64,000 nt of DNA. It comes from Lachnospiraceae bacterium. Lineage in GTDB: Bacteria; Bacillota; Clostridia; Lachnospirales; Lachnospiraceae. Positions 52,994 to 60,388 of the stretch are shown piece by piece. Every line of letters begins with the position of its first letter. Within the stretch, counting starts at the first letter, position 1. A program made the translations under genes and the position numbers. The notes below the pieces were generated by a model. It searched no databases. It saw only the letters and a list, made by a program, of their open reading frames with translations, and was not told where the DNA came from. The stretch is taken from NCBI GenBank assembly GCA_910574965.1, contig CAJTDB010000012.1, positions 1 to 64,000 on the forward strand, given 5' to 3'.

Positions 52994-53711
52994 TATTGTT
53001 TTCCTTTATCTGCTCTTCTTTTGATTTCTCTTGAACTCTGGGAGCATCAGTTTCGCTAATTATTTCGTTTATTTCCCCTGATATTTTTACCGTATTTGCT
53101 GTTAATTCGGCAGCCTTTTGCTGTAGCTGCACAAGTTTCTCCTCTTTCTTAGCAGTTATTTCTGTATCTCCTGTTCTCCCTTTATCCATCTTTATTTCGC
53201 TTTCCAGTACCCTGGCTTCTCCTTCTACCTGAGTCTGCGAGGATTGCACTGTCCTGATCTGGGACATTCCGGATGATAAGTCTACCAAATTAGATATTCT
53301 CTCCTGCTCAATCTCCTGCTTCGTTTTTGGCTCGTCGTTTTTGGAGGACTGTACCTTTTCAGGCTGTCCGCTGTTTTGCCTTGCCATTTCCTGCGAAATT
53401 TGTTGTTCCAGTTCGTTTAGCTGTTCTTCATAAGACTCTAACATATCGTGAATGGATTTTATATCCTGCCCATTCTCAAGAGCAGAATTGACCCATTGGT
53501 TTTTTCGTTCCAGCAGAGACTGTTTCTGTTCCATTAAATTTCTAATCCGGCTGTTGCTACTCTGCCCCAGAAAAGAAATCGTCACAGTGTCTCTATCTCC
53601 CCCCGGCAGGTTACTGTTTACACGATTTTCTGACTTCATCTGTCTTGTATTCCAAAACATTTGATTTCCGGAAAAGGAAGCACTCATAGTTTGATATCCC
53701 GTAATCTTCAT
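52896..53711 (-). CDS. Coiled-coil protein behind the AgrC/AgrA-like pair
   Basis: 271 aa, soluble, no signal peptide, no cysteines. The first 60 residues contain Asn/Ser-rich segments (MKITGYQTMSASFSGNQMFW). Long heptad-type stretches follow at about 60-110 (MEQKQSLLERKNQWV, YEEQLNELEQQISQEMA) and 135-270, very rich in Glu, Gln and Lys. I do not recognise the family. It starts 34 bp after the histidine kinase stop on the same strand, so it is the third gene of that operon and a plausible cargo of it. Confidence 0.7.
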   Translation of the reverse strand: MKITGYQTMSASFSGNQMFWNTRQMKSENRVNSNLPGGDRDTVTISFLGQSSNSRIRNLMEQKQSLLERKNQWVNSALENGQDIKSIHDMLESYEEQLNELEQQISQEMARQNSGQPEKVQSSKNDEPKTKQEIEQERISNLVDLSSGMSQIRTVQSSQTQVEGEARVLESEIKMDKGRTGDTEITAKKEEKLVQLQQKAAELTANTVKISGEINEIISETDAPRVQEKSKEEQIKENNTTIRGLTGEYEKTESDCRQTIYEQMESGSSLL

Positions 53712-53744
53712 AATTCTATATCCACCTTTCTAAATTTATATATT

Positions 53745-55175
53745 TTATTCATTTTTTATCATTACAGATAAAATAAAAGCCATGCCCTTCACCTCCCATT
53801 CTACTGCACCATAATATTTTTCAACTGTGTATTTTATATTGGCCAATCCCATACCGTGGCTTTCCCCAATCTCTTTGTCAGAGACAGGAAATTCCTGCGA
53901 CTTTTCTAAAATTAATTTTCCGTTAAAGCTGTTTTCCACTTCCAGAAAGAACATCTTTCGTTTCTGAAAAGAAGAAAGTTTTATATAAACTTCCGCTTCT
54001 GGTTTTTCTTCTTTAAGCTTCTTACAGGCACGGACTGCGTTGTCTAAAGCGTTTCCTACAATAATACTTAAGTCATAGCTTTGAATTGCAAATGTATCAG
54101 GAAAGAGCAGCCCATCGGTTTCTAATCGTAAATCTGGTATGGTGAGTGTGACTTCATGATATTTCATATTCAGTAAAGCGTCCACAACGGTATTTCCCGA
54201 ATGAAACCTGTATTCCAGGCTGCCCATGGTCTCATTGAATCCGGCCAGATAATGACAGAGTTCCTCAGTTCCCCTTTCCTTAGGGGTAAGCTGCATGATT
54301 ACGGCAAGCGTATTTTTCAGGTCGTGTTTCATACCGCGGATTCCCGATTGCACTCTTCTTGTTTCCTCTATATATTCCTGCATACTTTTTATCTGGTTTT
54401 CCAGAACCACCCGGCTGCTTCTCTCTCTGTTCAAAAGAATCATATCCTGGAATAATTTTACTCCATACAGAATTGATAACAGGGACAGTGCCAACATGAA
54501 TGGCATAAACAGCCTTAAAACCGGGTATGTGTCAAATAAAAACTCCTGTCCGCCTCTTTCACTGGTGCGAAACATAATAAGATTTAACAAAATACTGATA
54601 CATAGACTTGTCAGTCCAGGTATCAGCAAAAACTGTACCTCTACGGAATGAATAGGAAAATGCTTTTCATGAAAATGTTCCCGGATACTTTTTAAGGACT
54701 TATACATAATCAATATACGAATCAGGTAATTCAGAAGCCATGTTCCGTTAACGATTAGGGCTATAAAGAGAATGCCATGGCTTTCCATATGCTGCCAGAC
54801 CATGTTTGCCGGCAAGTCAGCGATATAAGGAAATATGAGTGCGAATATGCGGCTCGTTTCCTGTATGGACATAAAACTGACAACGAGAAAAATACTAATC
54901 AACCCGATATTTTTATAAAAGCACAAGCCCAGGAAAAGTAAAAAGAAAAAGGTCAAAACCAAATTTTCTATTATGTAAAACATTCGGTAATCTGCCGGCA
55001 GAAATAATTTTTTTATATACTGAAACATGACATATGCGATAACAACACCTATTTGATTCCAGGACTTTCTCCGGAAACGTTCAGCAAAAAAATCTCCATA
55101 AAACTGCTGCAAAAAATATCCCTCAAAAAAATCCACAAGAGTCTGCAAAACCATCAGCAGATTAAAATGATCCAA
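53745..55175 (-). CDS. AgrC-like membrane histidine kinase (GHKL, HPK10 type)
   Basis: 476 aa. Six or seven membrane helices occupy residues 1-240. A short coiled linker is followed by the phosphoacceptor His284 in GMKHDLKNTLA. The GHKL ATP domain has the N box GNALDNAVRACKKL (about 374-387) and GESHGMGLANIKYTV (about 437-451). AgrC-type kinases usually sense small peptides. No agrB or agrD is present in the neighbourhood. It overlaps the response regulator by 14 bp. Confidence 0.92.
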   Translation of the reverse strand: MDHFNLLMVLQTLVDFFEGYFLQQFYGDFFAERFRRKSWNQIGVVIAYVMFQYIKKLFLPADYRMFYIIENLVLTFFFLLFLGLCFYKNIGLISIFLVVSFMSIQETSRIFALIFPYIADLPANMVWQHMESHGILFIALIVNGTWLLNYLIRILIMYKSLKSIREHFHEKHFPIHSVEVQFLLIPGLTSLCISILLNLIMFRTSERGGQEFLFDTYPVLRLFMPFMLALSLLSILYGVKLFQDMILLNRERSSRVVLENQIKSMQEYIEETRRVQSGIRGMKHDLKNTLAVIMQLTPKERGTEELCHYLAGFNETMGSLEYRFHSGNTVVDALLNMKYHEVTLTIPDLRLETDGLLFPDTFAIQSYDLSIIVGNALDNAVRACKKLKEEKPEAEVYIKLSSFQKRKMFFLEVENSFNGKLILEKSQEFPVSDKEIGESHGMGLANIKYTVEKYYGAVEWEVKGMAFILSVMIKNE

Positions 55176-55878
55176 GAAGTGCCCCTCCTTTCCTCAGATA
55201 ATCCATATACACTTTCACAAACTCCTTGTATTTTCTCCTGGAAAGACATATAGTTTCTCCATTTGTCAGGGCTATACTATCCTTCCCGTACTCGGCAATA
55301 TGCCCCATATTCACGATATATCCCCTGTGACAGCGATAGAAATTTCTGCCTAACTGTTGTTCCAAATCTCTCATATCAGAATATAGTTCCAAGCATTCAT
55401 TTGCCGTGTGAAAATTTACCATTCGATTTTGGCTTTCAACGTACAGAATATGGTTCCTGCTCAAAATAATCGTTTTTCCATTTGATTTCATAAAAAACGG
55501 TTCTTCCGCTAATCCCCTTTTTTTCTCTGCCGCTGCCACGGCCTTGGCAAATATCTCCGCAAATTTTTTCTCTTCAATCGGCTTCAAAAGGTAATGAAAG
55601 GCGGATACGTCAAAAGATTCAAATACATACTCTTTCAAGCCCGTAATAAAAATCAACAAGGCTTCTTCTTTTTTATTCCGCAGCATTCTTGCTGTCTGCA
55701 TTCCGTTTATACCATCCATTTGTATATCAAGAAATATGATATCAAATATTTTGGTTTCTTTTAACAGTGTTTCTCCAGAAGCAAACAGTTCTATATCACA
55801 ATCGGGTATTTGTTTTTTTACTAATTTTTCCACCTGTTTACAGATGGTTTTTTCATCATCACATATGGCTATGGTCAT
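55162..55878 (-). CDS. LytTR response regulator (AgrA-like)
   Basis: 238 aa. Receiver domain 1-120 with Asp8 and Asp9 (CDDEK), the phosphorylation site Asp51 (IIFLDIQMDG) and the lysine in LLKPIE (about 98). A LytTR DNA-binding domain covers about 135-230 (ILYVESQNRMVNFHT, FYRCHRGYIVNMGHIAEY, LSRRKYKEF). It is the first gene of the minus-strand operon. A direct repeat of LytTR half-site type lies upstream. Confidence 0.93.
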   Translation of the reverse strand: MTIAICDDEKTICKQVEKLVKKQIPDCDIELFASGETLLKETKIFDIIFLDIQMDGINGMQTARMLRNKKEEALLIFITGLKEYVFESFDVSAFHYLLKPIEEKKFAEIFAKAVAAAEKKRGLAEEPFFMKSNGKTIILSRNHILYVESQNRMVNFHTANECLELYSDMRDLEQQLGRNFYRCHRGYIVNMGHIAEYGKDSIALTNGETICLSRRKYKEFVKVYMDYLRKGGALLGSF

Positions 55879-55935
55879 TTGCTCACCTCTTTGTTTTTAA
55901 TATCGGCAGATACTAAAAAAATTTTATTGAATCTG

Positions 55936-55965
55936 ACAGATGGTACAAATTTTGTAGTGAACGGT
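55936..55965 (-). promoter_or_regulatory. Candidate LytTR direct repeat upstream of the response regulator
   Basis: On the minus strand ACCGTTCAC (55965-55957) and ACCATCTGT (55944-55936) are separated by exactly 12 nt, the spacing used by AgrA/ComE/BlpR-type regulators. The first half-site fits the consensus well, the second poorly. TAAAAT at 55926-55921 could be the -10 it activates. Confidence 0.45.
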
Positions 55966-56040
55966 TAAAAATTTGTATTTCATATGACACAACATGAGAT
56001 TTTTGGCTTTTAAACGCATCTTAATGGCTGCACATAGAGA

Positions 56041-56330
56041 AAATTAGAGTTTATCCCGGAAGCCGGAGAGCAGGAAAACCGGTTCCTTGCTTCCATCTTA
56101 TGGCTGGTGCAGGCGTCCTTCCCCAGCCGTTTAAGGCAAGGTCAACAGGGCTGCTGCGCCCCTGTACTCCCGCAAAGTGACAGCCCCGGAGCCGGGAAAG
56201 CTGCCCCATATCCGCCATGTCTGAACCGCCGCCAACGTGAGTGCGCTACGCCCGCCCACGCCTGCGCCCCCAATGCCCGATAGGGCGGGATTCCTCCGTC
56301 AGCCGCAGGGCATTTTGCTCTGCTGTTTTT
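56041..56330. other. GC-rich block without a convincing gene, possible relic of a conjugative element
   Basis: The stretch is visibly rich in G and C, unlike the AT-rich sequence on both sides. It contains short inverted repeats such as GCCC-GATA-GGGC near 56274-56285. No long open frame with a normal start reads through it. Its composition resembles the backbone of integrative conjugative elements of gut Firmicutes (recollection only). Confidence 0.35.
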
Positions 56331-56378
56331 GTCGTTATAGATAAAGATTACAGAATGGCTACAAAGTTACAGAAGTGA

Positions 56379-56407
56379 TTGAAAATATTCCTCCAAAGGA
56401 ATATAAT
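56379..56407 (+). promoter_or_regulatory. Promoter with built-in operator for the three-gene helicase operon
   Basis: TTGAAA (56379-56384), 17-bp spacer, perfect TATAAT (56402-56407). The spacer is filled by the perfect palindrome ATATTCCT-CCAA-AGGAATAT (56385-56404), which runs into the -10. A protein bound there would exclude RNA polymerase. The first gene of the operon encodes a small helix-turn-helix protein, a natural candidate. Confidence 0.75.
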
Positions 56408-56457
56408 ACCGTTATATGGTTTAATGGCGTTTAGTGGATAATTACGGAGGCAAAGAG

Positions 56458-56643
56458 ATGGAATTATTAACAACAAGCGAGATGGCAAAAAAGTGGGATA
56501 TATCAAGAAGAAGGGTTACAACGCTCTGTGCGCAAGGCCGTATTGAGGGCGCAATATTGAAAGGAAATACATGGCTTATTCCGGAGAATGCAGAAAAGCC
56601 AGATGACCCAAGACGAGTCCGTAAAAATGGACAGGATAAGTAG
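56458..56643 (+). CDS. Small helix-turn-helix protein (excisionase/AlpA-like)
   Basis: 61 aa from the ATG at 56458 with GGAGG 7 nt upstream. The sequence LTTSEMAKKWDISRRRVTTLC (residues 3-23) is a MerR/excisionase-type helix-turn-helix, followed by a wing (GAILKGNTWLIPENA) and a short basic tail. It could be an autorepressor of the operon or a relic excisionase. It is separated by 51 bp from the helicase-nuclease gene on the same strand. Confidence 0.85.
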   Translation: MELLTTSEMAKKWDISRRRVTTLCAQGRIEGAILKGNTWLIPENAEKPDDPRRVRKNGQDK

Positions 56644-56694
56644 CAGATTTAGTCTGGGGGTATTATTACGCAAAAGTAAGGGAGGTTTTGTCGT

Positions 56695-59600
56695 ATGGCA
56701 ATTCATATGAGTATAAGATTGGCATGGCATAGTGAGGGCTGGAATGGCCATTTTTGTAAGAAGCCATGTGAGAATACATTTTGTATTGGACAACATTCAT
56801 ATCCAGGTGATTTGATTGCTGGAACCAGAGATTTAGAGTTTGAAACGGAGCACGCGGGTGAACCATGCTCAAAGTATCCTTGTGGTGCAGCTTGTGGTTT
56901 GAGTGTTAATGCATTTGGTAAAGATTCAATTACAGTAAAAGTAAATCCGCCATCTTTCTGGAAACCTGGAGATGCTGATCCGATAAATATTATATTGCCG
57001 CCATCAACTGTTTGTACTTGGTGTTATGAAGCTATGTATAACGATGACGTAGAAACAAAAGGTGAGAGTGCACAGAAATATAATTATGATAAAAGGAAGG
57101 CTGGTGCGGAGCGATACTTTGCGCAGTTTGAACCAGAGAAATCCTTGATTTTTTATTATGCTGGATATAGCAATCCTTTTAGTGAGAATGAAGAAAATAA
57201 CTATGTTATTGTGGGTGTTTCCCGTGTAAAAAAGATTGATGATACATATTATTATGATAATACAAGCGAAGCGGTTAAAAGGAAGTATTCAGGCGGATTT
57301 GTATGGCAGAAGCCAGTTACTTCCACATACCCGAATGAAGGTTTTTGCATTCCTTACTGGAAATATATGGATGATGAAGATTTGATTGAGAGACTTGTAA
57401 TAAAGCCTCTGAATAGATCTCCGTTTATGTATGGAAGCAGAGCGGTTAGAAATGACGACGCTATTGAAGTTATAAATCAGTTAATAGCAGTTGCAGATAC
57501 CTTGATTGAAATAGAAGATGATTCAGAAGATTGGAGTAAGAGAAAAGAATGGTTGAATAGTGTCTTGAATGAATTATGGACTGCTAGAGGACCATTTCCA
57601 GGTTTTCCATCAATTATGGAATGTATGGGACTTAGCGACTTTGTATCGAGGTATATTGGACTTACAGTTGACTTAGAAATGAAACAGTTCCGAGATGACG
57701 TAAGATTGTTCTTAGACGGAGAAATCGATGAAGTTGCAGGAATTGCTCCGTCTAAGGTTGAAATGAAAAAGATTAGACGAGAATATCAGTTGCTTGGTAA
57801 AACGACTATAGATTTTATGTTTGATACATTGGCGCGTTTTGATCTTAGGGCAGACCAGGTTAAAGCAATTATTTCTGACAACAGAGAGAATGTATCTATC
57901 ACAGCTTCTATTGAAGAGATGGCAGAAAATCCATATATCATTTTTGAGCAGTATGTTGGATATGACTCAGATGACACAATTCCGTTTTATAAAATTGATA
58001 ATGGAGTTATACCTTCGCCGGAATATGGAATTGATGAAATCTTGGATAATGGGTCAACAGAAAGATTTAGAGCTTTTTGTGTTGACGAGTTAAATAAAAT
58101 TGCTGCGCATTCTTTTGGTAAAGCGGAATCTATATTACAGGTGGTTAATGCAAGAATAGATCGTTTGACAGAGTGGAAGCGTTATGTGTATAAGATGCAG
58201 AATTTTAATGTTGAACAAGATATTTTAGATGGTGCACTTGTACAGAAAAAAGCTGAAGACGGTGTTTTGTATCTTTATCTTAAGTCAACATATGAAGATG
58301 AGAGAACTGTTGAACAGGCATTAAGAGATCTTGCAGAGCGTCCTGACATTCAGCTTAAGATGGCAATTACGCCGGAAAAATTTAAGAAGGGATTAAAAGT
58401 TGAAAGTTCGACGCTTGTGAAAAAAGCAACGGATGAGTATGAAAATATTCTGGATCATCAGGCTGATATTTGTATGCAGATATTTGCAAAGCCGCTGTGT
58501 GTTCTTTCTGGAGCTGCGGGTACCGGTAAAACAACGGTTATAAGGACAATTCTTGAAAACATCGATAGAGTACACGGTGCTGGAACAAGTTTCTTGTTAA
58601 TGGCGCCTACCGGAAAGGCTGCAGAGAGAATAAAAACTCAGACAGGCAAAAAGTCATCTACGATACATTCTCATTTAGCTAAGTGTGGATGGATTAATGA
58701 GAATTTCACATTAAAGCGTATTGGCGGGGCCACGAGTGAAGATGTAAACACTATCATTATAGATGAGTGTTCAATGATTGATTTGAACTTGTTTGCAACA
58801 CTTATGCGGTCTATTAATTGGAATAGTGTTCAAAGATTAATTCTTATTGGAGATCCGAACCAGCTTCCGCCTATCGGAAGAGGTAGAGTGTTCGCAGATA
58901 CTATCGACTGGTTAAAAAAAGATTTTCCGGATAATGTAGGAACGTTGACTGACAATATTCGTCAGCTTGTTAATACTGTTGAAGGCAATGGCCGCGGTAT
59001 ACTGGATTTGGCTGATATTTTCATTCAAGAACATCAACAGATGGAGAATGGAGATAAAGCAGCTAAGCTTAAGGCGGCAAGAGAAGATCTATTTGAACAG
59101 ATAGTTGAAAACGGTAATGGAGACATTGATAAGGACCTTGGCGTTTACTTTTGGAATGAACAGGAAGAACTTGAAACCCTTCTTTCAAATGTTATGCTGC
59201 GAGATATGCAGCTATATACGGGAATGGAATTAGATCCAAAAAATATTGATAAACTTTGGCATCAAATGATCAGAGATGAAGAAGGAAAGAGTAATCCGGA
59301 AATAATTCAGGTTATTTCACCATATCGCGGAGAGTTTTATGGAACAGGTTCTTTGAATACATTAATGCAAAGAACATTTAATCCTAACTGGAGTAAGAAA
59401 CAGCTTGATGGAATTGGATATTACGACAAGGTAATTCAATTTAGAAATAGACCTCAGTCGGATCCGGCGTACGCTTACCAAGACACATCAAGAAAGAATA
59501 TTAAATCTGAGATTTTTAATGGAGAGATTGGACTTACCATGATTCATGGATTAGATTCATATGCTCCAAAAGGGCAGCAGCCTAAGTATAAATGGCAGGG

Positions 59601-60354
59601 TAATGTTGAAAGACTGCAGGTTTCATTCTCAGGAAAAAACAGACAAGGATTGAGATATAACTTTGGAAAGAATCTTGGACGGGACGCAGAGGATAGATGG
59701 ATACCTGAACAGAAAGTAGTAGACAATTTGGAATTGGCTTATGCGATAAGTGTTCATAAATCTCAAGGTTCAGAGTTTGATTATGTATATATAGTTATTC
59801 CTCACAAGGAAAGTCATTTGCTTTCGATGGAGTTGCTTTATACTGCTATAACTCGTGCGCAGAAAAAGGTTACTATTTTTATTCAGCAAGACGTAAGTAC
59901 GCTTACAACATTGAGCCATACAGAAAAATCTGCTGTGCGAAAGATTAATTCATCAGTATTTAAATTCGAGCCTTTACCAGATGTTGTTTTGTATGCCGGT
60001 TCAAAGTGGTATGAGTCTGGAAAGAAGATAGCAACGCTGTCACAGTATTTTGTAAGGTCAAAATCTGAAGCTATTATTACAAATTTACTTGTAGATAGAG
60101 AAATTCCATTTAAATACGAAGAACCATTATATGCGCCTGATGGAACGATGTTCTTACCTGATTTTACAGTTACGTTCAGAGGTGAAGAGTATTATTGGGA
60201 GCATGTTGGAAGAACCAACGATCCAAAATATATGGCACATTGGGCTAAAAAGGAAGCCTGGTATAATAAGCATTTCCCAGGCAAATTATTAACTACGTTT
60301 GAAGGAAACGAGATCACAACGGATGCGGTTGCATTGATTGAACAGCATAAGTAG
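56695..60354 (+). CDS. RecD-like helicase with cysteine-rich N-terminus and C-terminal nuclease domain
   Basis: 1219 aa. An N-terminal segment carries eight cysteines (21, 25, 30, 58, 63, 67, 107, 110) that could bind Zn or an Fe-S cluster. A region at about 370-440 with ENPYIIFEQY recalls the helix-hairpin-helix part of RecD2. The SF1 motor follows: Walker A GAAGTGKT (606-613), Walker B TIIIDECSMID (686-696), motif III LIGDPNQLPPIG (717-728), and late motifs AYAISVHKSQGSEFD (1015-1029) and LLYTAITRAQKKV (1048-1060). The last 100 residues, RSKSEAIITNLL, PDFTV (Asp1156), YYWEHVG (Glu1169) and KK (1185-1186), look like a PD-(D/E)XK nuclease. RecD2 is usually 740-850 aa. Codon use is AT-rich, unlike the core genes. 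GGAGG lies 9 nt before the ATG. Confidence 0.9.
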   Translation: MAIHMSIRLAWHSEGWNGHFCKKPCENTFCIGQHSYPGDLIAGTRDLEFETEHAGEPCSKYPCGAACGLSVNAFGKDSITVKVNPPSFWKPGDADPINIILPPSTVCTWCYEAMYNDDVETKGESAQKYNYDKRKAGAERYFAQFEPEKSLIFYYAGYSNPFSENEENNYVIVGVSRVKKIDDTYYYDNTSEAVKRKYSGGFVWQKPVTSTYPNEGFCIPYWKYMDDEDLIERLVIKPLNRSPFMYGSRAVRNDDAIEVINQLIAVADTLIEIEDDSEDWSKRKEWLNSVLNELWTARGPFPGFPSIMECMGLSDFVSRYIGLTVDLEMKQFRDDVRLFLDGEIDEVAGIAPSKVEMKKIRREYQLLGKTTIDFMFDTLARFDLRADQVKAIISDNRENVSITASIEEMAENPYIIFEQYVGYDSDDTIPFYKIDNGVIPSPEYGIDEILDNGSTERFRAFCVDELNKIAAHSFGKAESILQVVNARIDRLTEWKRYVYKMQNFNVEQDILDGALVQKKAEDGVLYLYLKSTYEDERTVEQALRDLAERPDIQLKMAITPEKFKKGLKVESSTLVKKATDEYENILDHQADICMQIFAKPLCVLSGAAGTGKTTVIRTILENIDRVHGAGTSFLLMAPTGKAAERIKTQTGKKSSTIHSHLAKCGWINENFTLKRIGGATSEDVNTIIIDECSMIDLNLFATLMRSINWNSVQRLILIGDPNQLPPIGRGRVFADTIDWLKKDFPDNVGTLTDNIRQLVNTVEGNGRGILDLADIFIQEHQQMENGDKAAKLKAAREDLFEQIVENGNGDIDKDLGVYFWNEQEELETLLSNVMLRDMQLYTGMELDPKNIDKLWHQMIRDEEGKSNPEIIQVISPYRGEFYGTGSLNTLMQRTFNPNWSKKQLDGIGYYDKVIQFRNRPQSDPAYAYQDTSRKNIKSEIFNGEIGLTMIHGLDSYAPKGQQPKYKWQGNVERLQVSFSGKNRQGLRYNFGKNLGRDAEDRWIPEQKVVDNLELAYAISVHKSQGSEFDYVYIVIPHKESHLLSMELLYTAITRAQKKVTIFIQQDVSTLTTLSHTEKSAVRKINSSVFKFEPLPDVVLYAGSKWYESGKKIATLSQYFVRSKSEAIITNLLVDREIPFKYEEPLYAPDGTMFLPDFTVTFRGEEYYWEHVGRTNDPKYMAHWAKKEAWYNKHFPGKLLTTFEGNEITTDAVALIEQHK

Positions 60355-60388
60355 ATGCGTGGATTATTGTAGAAAAGAGGTATGTCAG

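Larger units (their letters stand above)
55879..56457. other. Intergenic region: LytTR site, GC-rich block, defence operon promoter
   Basis: 579 bp without a gene I can support. From left to right: the minus-strand control region of the two-component operon, an AT-rich stretch, a GC-rich block (56041-56330), and the promoter/palindrome of the plus-strand operon. Confidence 0.7.

Noticed and set aside
53745-55175. A possible link between the GHKL kinase and the GHKL domain of the large protein at 60389.
   Set aside because: They share only the ATPase superfamily; the kinase is a standard AgrC-like sensor on the opposite strand with its own regulator.
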